From NCBI RefSeq assembly GCF_000338295.1, contig NZ_ANMO01000048.1:1-40378 (forward strand): a DNA stretch of 40,378 nt. The letters are read 5' to 3'. Every line of letters starts with the position of its first letter. The first letter of the stretch is position 1. Shown in pieces: positions 29,517 to 36,452 of the stretch. The translations under genes and the position numbers were made by a program. The notes below the pieces were generated by a model. It was not told where the DNA came from. It did not search any database and saw only the letters and a program-made list of their open reading frames with translations. Source of the stretch: Rhodopirellula europaea 6C (lineage in GTDB: Bacteria; Planctomycetota; Planctomycetia; Pirellulales; Pirellulaceae).

Positions 29517-29634
29517 GTTTTGAACAACGGAATTCTGCTCTGATGTCAGAACTTCATCGGCCCCTATTCACTGCGGTCGGACTTTTGCAATCTTGGTGTG
29601 CTAGTTTGCCCAGTTGTAGTGTTCGCTTGTGACC

Positions 29635-30090
29635 CTATGGCACGCTCTCGTAACCATCCGGTGCGCGGAGAAGCTTGTTATGCGTGTGGACTCGTCGTGT
29701 GGGCTGCCCATGTGGATTGACGAGCTCGCCACCGGCTTCACACCACCCCAGTATTCCCGGTCGATAGTTACGAGCTTGGATTCCGTTTTGCAGGCAACGT
29801 TGAGCGAAAAGCAAGCTGCGACCGCCGACCGTGCAGGACGCAATCACCGTTCGGTTTTGGAGATCGTCCCGCTGCAACCAAAATTCGTCCATCGAAATGG
29901 CACCGGGGATTTGCGAAACATCTCGCTCGGATTGTGAACGGACATCCACCAGGACGAATGACTCGTCATCCTGTTCTAGCAAGGCGCGTAGTTCCTCGGT
30001 CGAGATATCTTCGACTCGGCTTCGCCTGACGAACGGGGCGATCCAATTGAGCCAGCGAACAAATTGCTCGGAAAGCCAAATCATCTGCAT
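29635..30090 (-). CDS. Rhodanese-like sulfurtransferase
   Basis: A 151-residue single rhodanese domain (about residues 28-125). VLVDVRSQSERDVSQIPGAI is the usual domain opening, and the active loop is ASCTVGGRS with Cys86, so it can carry a persulfide. A short unrelated tail follows (about 126-151). It probably moves sulfane sulfur in the cytoplasm. It lies 208 bases upstream of nrfH on the same strand, and about 600 bases from the persulfide-dioxygenase-like gene, so it can belong to either unit. ATG 30090 was used; ATG 30084 is equally possible. Confidence 0.88.
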   Translation of the reverse strand: MQMIWLSEQFVRWLNWIAPFVRRSRVEDISTEELRALLEQDDESFVLVDVRSQSERDVSQIPGAISMDEFWLQRDDLQNRTVIASCTVGGRSLLFAQRCLQNGIQARNYRPGILGWCEAGGELVNPHGQPTRRVHTHNKLLRAPDGYESVP

Positions 30091-30373
30091 CCCCTAAACG
30101 ACAATTGAAATGCGAAGTAGGTCGTCGATCACCTGAAAAGCATCGGTGAAAAAGTAAACAATGCGACCACGATCTACGATTGAATTTACCGGCGAAGGTG
30201 CCTGTGACGTTACTGAGATTCGTTTCGAAGGTCTGAGTATGATCATCGGTGACAATTCATAGACCCATGGTACCGAAATGTTGTCATCACAACGGGGGAT
30301 GCATCGATACGTTCAGTTGACGAACCAACACATTCCTCGATTCCGGATCATGTGAGATGCCATTTCTAAGCAT

Positions 30374-30667
30374 TTGTTCGCTTCGACCGATGCCGTCGCG
30401 GGAGCGTCTGTTCGCCAGAGAAAGTTTGGCGACCAAGCGTATGGTGCGTTAATCGAATCGGGACGCAGGATTTGTCCGCTGGTCCCCATACCCGAAAACA
30501 TCGAAGGCCATCAAGCTTACCCGCGGATCCCAGATCTATCGGAGGTGCCGAAATCGGTTTCCTTCACTACCCCGCCCGAGGTGACCGTGATCGACGATGG
30601 CAGTTACATCTTGGTGTTGCTTGCTTGTGAATGCGAGCAACTTGGCGTTCGAGACCTGGAAGATTGA
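30374..30667 (+). pseudogene. Decayed CoA-binding domain (YccU-like) gene remnant
   Basis: The frame encodes VAGASVRQRKFGDQAYGALIESG (in two parts: VAGAS is the CoA-binding loop, then RKFGDQAY), EGHQAYPRIPDLSEVP and FTTPPEVT, which follow the order of the about 140-residue CoA-binding proteins of the YccU type. After PPEVT the similarity stops, leaving VIDDGSYIL and an unrelated end. No good ATG or ribosome-binding site precedes it (only TTG 30374), and the last third, including the nucleotide-contact region, seems deleted. I infer a pseudogene. Such CoA-binding genes often accompany stress-protein clusters like the one to the right. Confidence 0.6.
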
Positions 30668-30699
30668 GGGCCTGGAAGACGGAATGTGACCGTCGCCGG

Positions 30700-32100
30700 C
30701 TATTTTTCGACGCAGTAGCCCGCGTTTTTCCAGGCACTCATGCTGCCGGGCACGTTGTGAACCTGCTGGAAACCGTTTCGTTGCAACACGCTCGCAGCGA
30801 TGCTCGCTCGATACCCACTGCCGCAATAAACCGCGACGGGTTCGTCTCGGTTCAGGTCCAACTCGCCGTTGACGCCGTTTCTCATCTCAGCGACGTAGTG
30901 GTGTTTCGCTCCTGAAATTCGATTGGATTCGAACTCGGAAGGGGCACGGACGTCGAGGATCTGAAACTCACTCTGGTGTTCGTTCAGATCGTGAACGGTG
31001 AGTTGTGGAGTGGTCGACAACGGCAGTCCGGCATTGTCCCAAGCTTTCATACCGCCGACGAGATAGCCTTCGAAGCGATGCAATCCGACGACCGCAAAAT
31101 GCCACGCGATCCAATCCAATTGGGTCTCATCATCCGCGACGAGCAAGATCGGCCGATCGTAGTCGAGCATGTCGCCGGCCCAGACAGATAGTTCAGGTCG
31201 GTCACCCAAGTTGATTGCACCCTCAATGTGGCCTCCACCAAACGCGAGCATTTGACGTGTGTCGACGAGCTGTGCTTGGCCAGTCTGAATGGCTTCTTGG
31301 AACCGTTTCGGAGGCAGGCCCGGAACGACGGGAGCGTGACCAATCAGATCGGGACCCTTGGCATTGATCTTCTTCAGAATCGGATAGTGTTGGGGCACCG
31401 GCGGGGCACCCTCGCTGACGAACTTTGCGAATTCGTCAAAGTCTTCGTGCTGCAAGAACGCATTGTTTTTCCGTTCCTGGCCAATGGTCGTCATCGGTCG
31501 TTCACCGATGCTGGCTCCACACGCCGAACCCGCACCATGACATGGGTAAACGATGACGTCATCGGCGAGTTTCAGGTAGTAATCACGAAGCGTTGAGAAC
31601 AGTTGCTTGGTGAGCTCTTCGGTTTCTTCCTCCCCCAGCAAATCCGGGCGACCAGCGGATCCGACGAAGAGCGAGTCACCACTGAGCACACCCCAAGGTT
31701 CGTTTGGCGAATCGGAATCAGCCAGCTCGTACGACAAATGTTCGGGCGTGTGACCAGGCGTGTGTCGGGCGGTAATTGTTGTGGATCCGAATTCAAACGA
31801 ATCTCCATCCTTGATTCTTTGAACGTCGAATCCGTAGCTGGCATCGCCTTCACCGCTCGCGAAAATCTTTGCGTTGCCGACTCTGGACTGCAGTTCGCGC
31901 GAACCGCTCATGAAGTCCGCGTGGATGTGAGTCTCAAAGATGTGCGTGATTGCGACGCCGTGTTGACGGCTGAGCTGGACGTAGGTCTCGACGTTTGGTT
32001 GTGGGTCGATGATCGCCGCGGTTCCGGTGCTGTCATCGCCGATCAAGTAGGACAGTTGCGAGATTCCTTCCGTTTGAATGCTCTCAAAAATCATGGTCAT
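30700..32100 (-). CDS. MBL-fold persulfide dioxygenase-like protein with two rhodanese domains
   Basis: A 466-residue protein of the MBL-fold sulfur dioxygenase type (CstB-like plan). The metallo-beta-lactamase domain (about 1-235) has ETHIHADFMSG (His58, His60, Asp62), RHTPGHTPEH, LSGDSLFVG and YPCHGAGS, binding a non-haem iron in this family. Two rhodanese domains follow. The first (about 255-350) lacks the catalytic cysteine (the loop reads LLVADDETQLDW); the second has YCGSGYRAS with Cys426. The expected reaction is oxidation of low-molecular persulfides to sulfite or thiosulfate, in the cytoplasm. ATG 32100 follows AGGTGA at good spacing; GTG 32109 is possible. It is downstream of the DUF442 gene with a strong hairpin between them. 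Confidence 0.9.
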   Translation of the reverse strand: MTMIFESIQTEGISQLSYLIGDDSTGTAAIIDPQPNVETYVQLSRQHGVAITHIFETHIHADFMSGSRELQSRVGNAKIFASGEGDASYGFDVQRIKDGDSFEFGSTTITARHTPGHTPEHLSYELADSDSPNEPWGVLSGDSLFVGSAGRPDLLGEEETEELTKQLFSTLRDYYLKLADDVIVYPCHGAGSACGASIGERPMTTIGQERKNNAFLQHEDFDEFAKFVSEGAPPVPQHYPILKKINAKGPDLIGHAPVVPGLPPKRFQEAIQTGQAQLVDTRQMLAFGGGHIEGAINLGDRPELSVWAGDMLDYDRPILLVADDETQLDWIAWHFAVVGLHRFEGYLVGGMKAWDNAGLPLSTTPQLTVHDLNEHQSEFQILDVRAPSEFESNRISGAKHHYVAEMRNGVNGELDLNRDEPVAVYCGSGYRASIAASVLQRNGFQQVHNVPGSMSAWKNAGYCVEK

Positions 32101-32144
32101 CGGACTCACCTGGATGTCTGGAAAAAAATGTCAGTGGAATCGGT

Positions 32145-32174
32145 CCAGCGAGGTTCGTCGTGGAACCTCGCTGG
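32145..32174. terminator. Perfect 12-bp hairpin between DUF442 and MBL genes
   Basis: CCAGCGAGGTTC (32145-32156) and GAACCTCGCTGG (32163-32174) pair perfectly around a 6-base loop. On the minus strand a run of seven T follows about 15-20 bases later, too far for a classical terminator. It could end part of the DUF442 transcript, protect its 3' end or control the downstream dioxygenase gene. Confidence 0.6.
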
Positions 32175-32220
32175 GTTCCGTTGCCGCAAATGAGCGACCG
32201 CGGTTCGAGTTCCCAAAAGA

Positions 32221-32682
32221 TCAATTCGCGGCAGCTTGCGTGCGGTTGTCGACGTATTGCTTCACGAATTGTTCCAGCTCGGGTTTGTCGCATTCGAAGC
32301 CCATCTCTTTGGCTTTCTCGAGTGCTTGTTCGCCCGAGATGCCTTGTTCCACCGCGGTGTGCATCATCATCATCGCTCCGGCCCGCTTGCCACTTTTGCA
32401 GTGAGCGAAAACCGGTTTGGGAAGCGATTGATATTGCTCCCGAAATTGATCCACTTTCGTTTCGTCCATACCGTCCATTGAGACTGGGACGTGGAGATAC
32501 TTCAGGCCGGTTCCCTGCACGACCTCGCCTTCTTCTTCTGGAGACAAGGGCTGTTCGTCCTCTCCCGCCGTTCGAAAGTTGATCACAGAACGAAAGCCGT
32601 CGTCTGGCAACGCTTTCAGTTCTTCCTGGCTGGGTTGTGGGCCGACGGTCAATTGATCGTTGAATTTCATTCGATTTGACAT
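32221..32682 (-). CDS. DUF442 beta-lactamase-hydrolase-like phosphatase-fold protein
   Basis: A 153-residue protein of the DUF442 (BLH-like) family with a tyrosine-phosphatase fold: LTVGPQPSQEELKALPDDGF at the N-terminus and the active loop FAHCKSGKRAGAM with Cys95 and Arg100. The loop is CX4R, one residue shorter than CX5R of classical phosphatases, as usual for this family. DUF442 domains occur beside or fused to sulfur dioxygenases and sulfide:quinone reductases, so a role in persulfide or sulfide handling fits the downstream MBL/rhodanese gene. ATG 32682 follows CGGAG. A sigma-54-type promoter lies about 70 bases upstream and is divergent from the universal stress gene. Confidence 0.88.
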   Translation of the reverse strand: MSNRMKFNDQLTVGPQPSQEELKALPDDGFRSVINFRTAGEDEQPLSPEEEGEVVQGTGLKYLHVPVSMDGMDETKVDQFREQYQSLPKPVFAHCKSGKRAGAMMMMHTAVEQGISGEQALEKAKEMGFECDKPELEQFVKQYVDNRTQAAAN

Positions 32683-32748
32683 AAGGAACTCCGTGTCCGA
32701 TGGGGATGTTTTGGTTGGAAAGTGTCGTCTGTCGAAGATCTACCAATG

Positions 32749-32764
32749 AGCAACTGATGTTCCA
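32749..32764 (-). promoter_or_regulatory. Sigma-54 -24/-12 promoter candidate for DUF442-MBL genes
   Basis: On the minus strand TGGAACATCAGTTGCT keeps the invariant GG-N10-GC and the TTGC of the -12 element (consensus TGGCACG-N4-TTGCW). Transcription would start near 32738, leaving a leader of about 56 bases before ATG 32682. Confidence 0.65.
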
Positions 32765-32881
32765 GATGCTTGTGCCCACCAGCACGGCGGTGCTGAATTC
32801 GATTGCCTTTGTGAGCTGATGCCGTGTTCTCGCCGGGACATCCTCAGGTGGAAACGCAATGTGTGCAAACGCCGGACATCG

Positions 32882-32899
32882 GTGTGACGGATCGCACAC
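32882..32899. promoter_or_regulatory. Dyad TGTG-N8-CACA upstream of divergent stress and DUF442 genes
   Basis: GTGTGACGGATCGCACAC has matching outer arms GTGTG and CACAC. Its centre is 51 bp upstream of the GG of the plus-strand sigma-54 site and 128 bp from the minus-strand one. It resembles the dyads at 35477 and 38044. It may be an enhancer site for the NtrC-type regulator, or a Crp-family operator (TGTGA-N6-TCACA-like). Confidence 0.5.
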
Positions 32900-32939
32900 T
32901 TCCAGGCGTTTGAGTGCCGGAAAACCGGCTTGGACGGTT

Positions 32940-32955
32940 TGGCACCAAGATTGCA
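32940..32955 (+). promoter_or_regulatory. Sigma-54 -24/-12 promoter for universal stress gene
   Basis: TGGCACCAAGATTGCA matches the consensus TGGCACG-N4-TTGCW at all but one specified base. Transcription would start near 32966, about 75 bases before ATG 33041. Position, orientation and near-perfect match make this the strongest promoter in the window. Confidence 0.8.
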
Positions 32956-33040
32956 ATTTTGTGAAAAGGACCACCGCTGCGAGCGATCAGGCGTTGCTAT
33001 CTAGGTTCGGGATCGCATTTCAAAACCAGGAGTCAGAGTC

Positions 33041-33952
33041 ATGCACAACGTTCTGTTGGCCATTGATGGGTCGAAAGCTTCAGAAGAAGCCGCCAAGTTT
33101 TTTGCTCGCATTCCCCACTTTGATCCAGTCGAATTGACCCTGGTGTCGGTTGTTCATCGACGCTTTGTGCATGCCAGCTATGCGACCAATGAACTGGTCG
33201 AAAAAGCGTTTGAACAGGATCGCGTGGACGCTCTGCGAAGCTTGGATCGCATCGCCGAGCTGTTCGATGGTGCGAACGTTCGCGTGCGATCGGAACTGAT
33301 CGAGGGCGTCGTTGGTGAATCCATCGTGCAAAAGGCGAGAGACATTCGGGCTGATCTGGTGGTGGTGGGAGCGACCGGGCACTCCCAAGTCAGCCGCATG
33401 TTGCTTGGAAGTATTAGCGACTTCGTGGCAACTCATTCGCCGTGCAGTGTTTTGGTCGTGCGTCCCCAATCCATTCCCAAAGCTTCTGCTCCACTAAAAG
33501 TCTGCTTGGGTTACGAGGGCACCGGCCCGTGCCAAGCCGCCTTGGAAGAGTTGAAAGAGAGTCCTTGGCGTGGAGAAACGGAACTGCATGTTGTGACGGT
33601 TGCCGCTTGCCTGAACGAGATGTACGCCGATTCGGACTGTGTCCAGCACTACAAGGATCAACTCGTCCAAGCAAAAGAACAGCTTGAAGAAGTGTCGGAT
33701 TCTGTAACAACCCACTTCATCGAGGACGTTCACTACGGCGAAGGCATCACGCGTTTTGTGGAAAGCCACGACATCAACTTGGTTGTCTTGGGCGAAACGC
33801 CTCGATCGCAGTTCAGTCGTTTCCTCTTGGGAAGCACTTCCCAGTACGTGCTGAGACACGTTCCTTGCAGTGTGTGGATCACTCGTAACCGAATGATCGA
33901 AGGCTTGAAGGGGAAACAGTCCAAGTCGGATGCACGCTCGGCGTTGAGCTGA
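33041..33952 (+). CDS. Tandem universal stress protein
   Basis: A 303-residue protein with two UspA domains (about 1-145 and 150-290). The first begins HNVLLAIDGSKASEEAAKFF and ends with the ATP-binding loop GATGHSQVSRMLLGSISDFV; the second ends with VVLGETPRSQFSRFLLGSTS, also followed by PCSVWI. Usp proteins bind ATP or act as dimeric scaffolds in starvation, oxygen or redox stress. AGGAG at 33028-33032 precedes ATG 33041 by 8 bases. A near-consensus sigma-54 promoter lies 85 bases upstream, so it needs an enhancer-binding activator, most likely the NtrC-type protein encoded at 36.4-37.9 kb. Divergent from DUF442. Confidence 0.93.
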   Translation: MHNVLLAIDGSKASEEAAKFFARIPHFDPVELTLVSVVHRRFVHASYATNELVEKAFEQDRVDALRSLDRIAELFDGANVRVRSELIEGVVGESIVQKARDIRADLVVVGATGHSQVSRMLLGSISDFVATHSPCSVLVVRPQSIPKASAPLKVCLGYEGTGPCQAALEELKESPWRGETELHVVTVAACLNEMYADSDCVQHYKDQLVQAKEQLEEVSDSVTTHFIEDVHYGEGITRFVESHDINLVVLGETPRSQFSRFLLGSTSQYVLRHVPCSVWITRNRMIEGLKGKQSKSDARSALS

Positions 33953-34019
33953 AGGCGATTGCTTGAATGAGCAACGAAGCGACGGTCGATATCAATCGAT
34001 CGTTGGCTCGGCAGTCAGG

Positions 34020-34041
34020 ACGTAGCGTGGAAACGCTACGT
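34020..34041. terminator. Hairpin downstream of the first universal stress gene
   Basis: ACGTAGCGT (34020-34028) and ACGCTACGT (34033-34041) pair perfectly around GGAA, 68 bases after the stop. No T-tract follows. It may stop or stabilise the stress-gene transcript. Confidence 0.45.
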
Positions 34042-34065
34042 TGTACTGGCCGTTTCGGCGTTGGA

Positions 34066-34227
34066 GGGCTGTTGATTAAGTCGTGTACCGAATAGAAACA
34101 GTTAGCCGATGGGCGTTAGCCACGGTAGGCATCTGATCAACCGCCGCTAACGCTGTAAGGCGTATTAAATCAACAGCCCGTTAGCCAAGGTGCTTACCAC
34201 GAAAACCGCGGCTAACGCCCAATCGGC
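34066..34227. repeat. REP-like element with overlapping inverted repeats
   Basis: Two inverted repeats interlock. GGGCTGTTGATTAA (34066-34079) matches the reverse complement of 34165-34179 with one indel. The second pair is 34104-34126, which reads GATGGGCGTTAGCCACGGT, and 34205-34227, with one mismatch and one indel. Extra GCTAACGC-like copies lie at 34146 and 34180. The GGCGTTRGCCACGGT core returns in the palindrome at 39780-39843, so this is probably a chromosomal repeat family. There is no gene here. Confidence 0.75.
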
Positions 34228-34342
34228 AAATTTAGTATGAGGCCGTCCAGGTAATCACTCTCAACGAAAACCAATTTGGTTGAGAGGCCGGACGTTTCAG
34301 GTTGCTGCGAGGCTCGGCTTCCTAAGCACCAGGGGCCAATAT

Positions 34343-34396
34343 CCGAAGGCTCTGTGCCCGCCGAAGGCTCTGTGTCGGCCGAAGGTGCTGGGCCAG
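34343..34396. repeat. Three 18-bp imperfect tandem repeats
   Basis: CCGAAGGCTCTGTGCCCG (34343-34360) is followed by CCGAAGGCTCTGTGTCGG (34361-34378) and the more diverged CCGAAGGTGCTGGGCCAG (34379-34396). They end 7 bases before the stop codon end of the second universal stress gene, in its 3' untranslated region. No coding role is evident. Confidence 0.85.
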
Positions 34397-34402
34397 CGAA
34401 CG

Positions 34403-35350
34403 TCAGGTGCCGGCCAAAGATTGCTCGGCGATCTGTCGATGTGCTTTAGCCCGGTCTTCTCGATCGCGAATGATCAGGACGCTGCAATCCGCATGGCGGA
34501 GGACGTAGCGTGAGGTGCTGCCCAGGAACACGCGGGTGAGCAAGCCACTGTCGCTGTCGCCCGTCACGGCCAAGTCACATCCGTGTCGACGTCCGTATTC
34601 GACCAATGCTTCGCCCACATGGTCCGACTCGACGAGGTGACTCTCGGTGTTCAGGCCAAATTCTTGAAGCTTCGTTTCGAAGTCGAGGATCTGGGCTTGA
34701 GCCTGTTCGTACTGTGCCTGCCATGCCACAGACGCTTGCTGACGAAGGTCTTGTCGATAGAACGAGAACCGGTCCAGGACGCGAACCAAATGAACTTCCA
34801 CGTTGGGACGCAACTTCAATTCACGTAGCCATGCCAGCATTCGTTCGTCTTCCGGGCGTCCCGACAACGCCAGCATGATCTTTTGCAAGTCCGGTTCCAC
34901 ATCGGCTTCGCTGGTGGGACGCACAACGAGAGTACTCGTGTCCGCGTGCGTGGCCACATAGTCGGACACGCTGCCCAGCAGCACGCGTTCGATCGCGGAG
35001 TGTCCGATCGCACCGAGAACGATCAGGTCCGCGCCGGATTCCTCGGCCACATCTAACAAGGATGATGTCGGTGGTCCAATGGGCACATGGGTGTGAACCG
35101 AGTGAACATGGTCCTGAGACGTCAAATCGCTCGCTACTGCCTCAATCGCTTCGCGATTTCGGTCGGTTTCGATTTCTAGGAAACTGCCGAAATCCATCGG
35201 CATGCTCATCCCACCTGTGTCGACCAACATTGGCGGTGCAACCACAGAAACCAAGTCAAAATCAATGGGCTTTCGAAGCGGTAAGCGTGTCGCAAACTCA
35301 ACCGCTTGTTGCGAGTAAGAAGACGAATCGACAGCCAGTAGAATTCGCAT
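34403..35350 (-). CDS. Tandem universal stress protein
   Basis: A 315-residue protein with two UspA domains: MRILLAVDSSSYSQQAVEFA starts the first, whose loop is GAIGHSAIERVLLGSVSDYV; the second ends GDSDSGLLTRVFLGSTSRYV followed by DCSVLIIRD. Both halves keep the G-2x-G-9x-G(S/T) nucleotide-binding pattern, although the second is weaker. Likely a cytoplasmic stress protein. It is the third gene in the minus-strand order regulator, Usp, Usp, but has its own sigma-54-type promoter and dyad in the 190-base gap before it. Confidence 0.92.
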   Translation of the reverse strand: MRILLAVDSSSYSQQAVEFATRLPLRKPIDFDLVSVVAPPMLVDTGGMSMPMDFGSFLEIETDRNREAIEAVASDLTSQDHVHSVHTHVPIGPPTSSLLDVAEESGADLIVLGAIGHSAIERVLLGSVSDYVATHADTSTLVVRPTSEADVEPDLQKIMLALSGRPEDERMLAWLRELKLRPNVEVHLVRVLDRFSFYRQDLRQQASVAWQAQYEQAQAQILDFETKLQEFGLNTESHLVESDHVGEALVEYGRRHGCDLAVTGDSDSGLLTRVFLGSTSRYVLRHADCSVLIIRDREDRAKAHRQIAEQSLAGT

Positions 35351-35430
35351 TGTTCAATTTCCAAGTCGAGGTTCTGAACATGATTGTTTCGAAAAGTTGA
35401 AGTTTCCAACCCCATGCGAAAGGAAGCATT

Positions 35431-35446
35431 TGCAAGGTTCAGGCCA
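35431..35446 (-). promoter_or_regulatory. Sigma-54 -24/-12 promoter candidate for the second stress gene
   Basis: On the minus strand TGGCCTGAACCTTGCA matches the consensus TGGC----G-N4-TTGCA, with two substitutions in the -24 element. Transcription would start near 35420, about 70 bases before ATG 35350. Confidence 0.7.
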
Positions 35447-35476
35447 ACTGACATTTTGTTAGGAATGGCAACACGA

Positions 35477-35495
35477 GTGTGACGCGATGTCACAC
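35477..35495. promoter_or_regulatory. Dyad GTGTGAC-N5-GTCACAC upstream of stress gene
   Basis: GTGTGACGCGATGTCACAC has perfect 7-bp arms around GCGAT. Its centre is about 41 bp upstream of the sigma-54 GG, one helical turn closer than in the dyad at 32882. It is the best-formed copy of the TGTG-CACA element. Confidence 0.65.
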
Positions 35496-35540
35496 ATTGG
35501 CCTTGCCGCGAGACAGATCGCACGGATCCGAGTTCCGTGG

Positions 35541-36452
35541 CTAGCGAACGATCAACACGGATTGGGTGGCGTGCCGGACGACAAAGCGACTGACGCTTCC
35601 CAGCATAACTTGCTCCAGCAACGAGTCATCTTGGTCGCCGACGGCAATCAAATCACACGCATGCTCGTTCGCGTATTCGAGGACCGCCCGTCCGACATTC
35701 GGCGACTCCAGTAAGTTTGATTTAACGTTCATTCCTAGAGCTTCCAAACGCGGTCGGGTGGACTCCATCAGCTTCCAGGCCGCGGATCGGACTTCTTCCA
35801 TGTAGGCGGCGACTTTTTTGAGCAAATGCAGCTCGTACTCGGGGTGTGTTTCCATCACGTGAACCAAGTGCACTTCGCAATTCGGTACCAGTCGCAACGC
35901 TGCGATCCAGTCCGGCAATGCGTTGTCCGATTCGGCATTGCTGATGGCGATCACCACACGCGAAAATAATCCTTGAGACGGTTCGTCATCTGTTTTGACA
36001 GGTCGATGCACCAAGCAGGTACGCGTGGAGCGATTGGCGACATAATCAGAGGTGCTGCCCAAGAGGATTCGCGAAAAGGCCGAATGACCGACGGAGCCGA
36101 TCACAATCCAGTCCGCGTCGAACCGTTCGGACATTTCTATCAAGCCGCGACCGGCATGTCCTTTCGAAACGGAGATCTCACACGAGCTGAACGTTTCACC
36201 GAACTTCTGCTGCAGTTGTCGTAGTTGAGTGTTTTCAGTCTCAACTCGCGAGTCAAACACATCCTGCGGGATCCACGGCATGGATGTGTCATCGATGGTG
36301 TATAGCGGCGGTTCTGGGACAACCGTTGCCAAACAAACTTCGCAGGCCGCAGCCAATGCGGATTCGGATAACGCCTGCAATGCTTCGTGCGAGGGGGCGG
36401 AGGAGTCAATGCCGACAAGTGTGCGAAGCTTGGGGTTGTTGCATGCAATCAT
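35541..36452 (-). CDS. Tandem universal stress protein, coupled to the sigma-54 regulator
   Basis: A 303-residue protein with two UspA domains. The first starts LRTLVGIDSSAPSHEALQAL and has GSVGHSAFSRILLGSTSDYV; the second has GDQDDSLLEQVMLGSVSRFV and ends at TQSVLIVR. ATG 36452 overlaps the stop of the upstream regulator gene as ATGA (36449-36452), so translation is coupled and both are on one transcript. That coupling of a Usp to an NtrC-type regulator suggests a feedback or partner role. Cysteine-rich spots near the N-terminus (residues 4, 37 and others) are unusual but of unknown meaning. Confidence 0.92.
   Translation of the reverse strand: MIACNNPKLRTLVGIDSSAPSHEALQALSESALAAACEVCLATVVPEPPLYTIDDTSMPWIPQDVFDSRVETENTQLRQLQQKFGETFSSCEISVSKGHAGRGLIEMSERFDADWIVIGSVGHSAFSRILLGSTSDYVANRSTRTCLVHRPVKTDDEPSQGLFSRVVIAISNAESDNALPDWIAALRLVPNCEVHLVHVMETHPEYELHLLKKVAAYMEEVRSAAWKLMESTRPRLEALGMNVKSNLLESPNVGRAVLEYANEHACDLIAVGDQDDSLLEQVMLGSVSRFVVRHATQSVLIVR

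Noticed and set aside
32186-32200. Minus-strand CGGTCGCTCATTTGC as a sigma-54 promoter for the MBL gene
   Set aside because: The -24 half is poor (CGGTCG), although TTGC is present; kept only as a remark on the hairpin.
34343-34396. 18-bp repeats as a CRISPR array
   Set aside because: The units are contiguous with no spacers and no cas genes are present.
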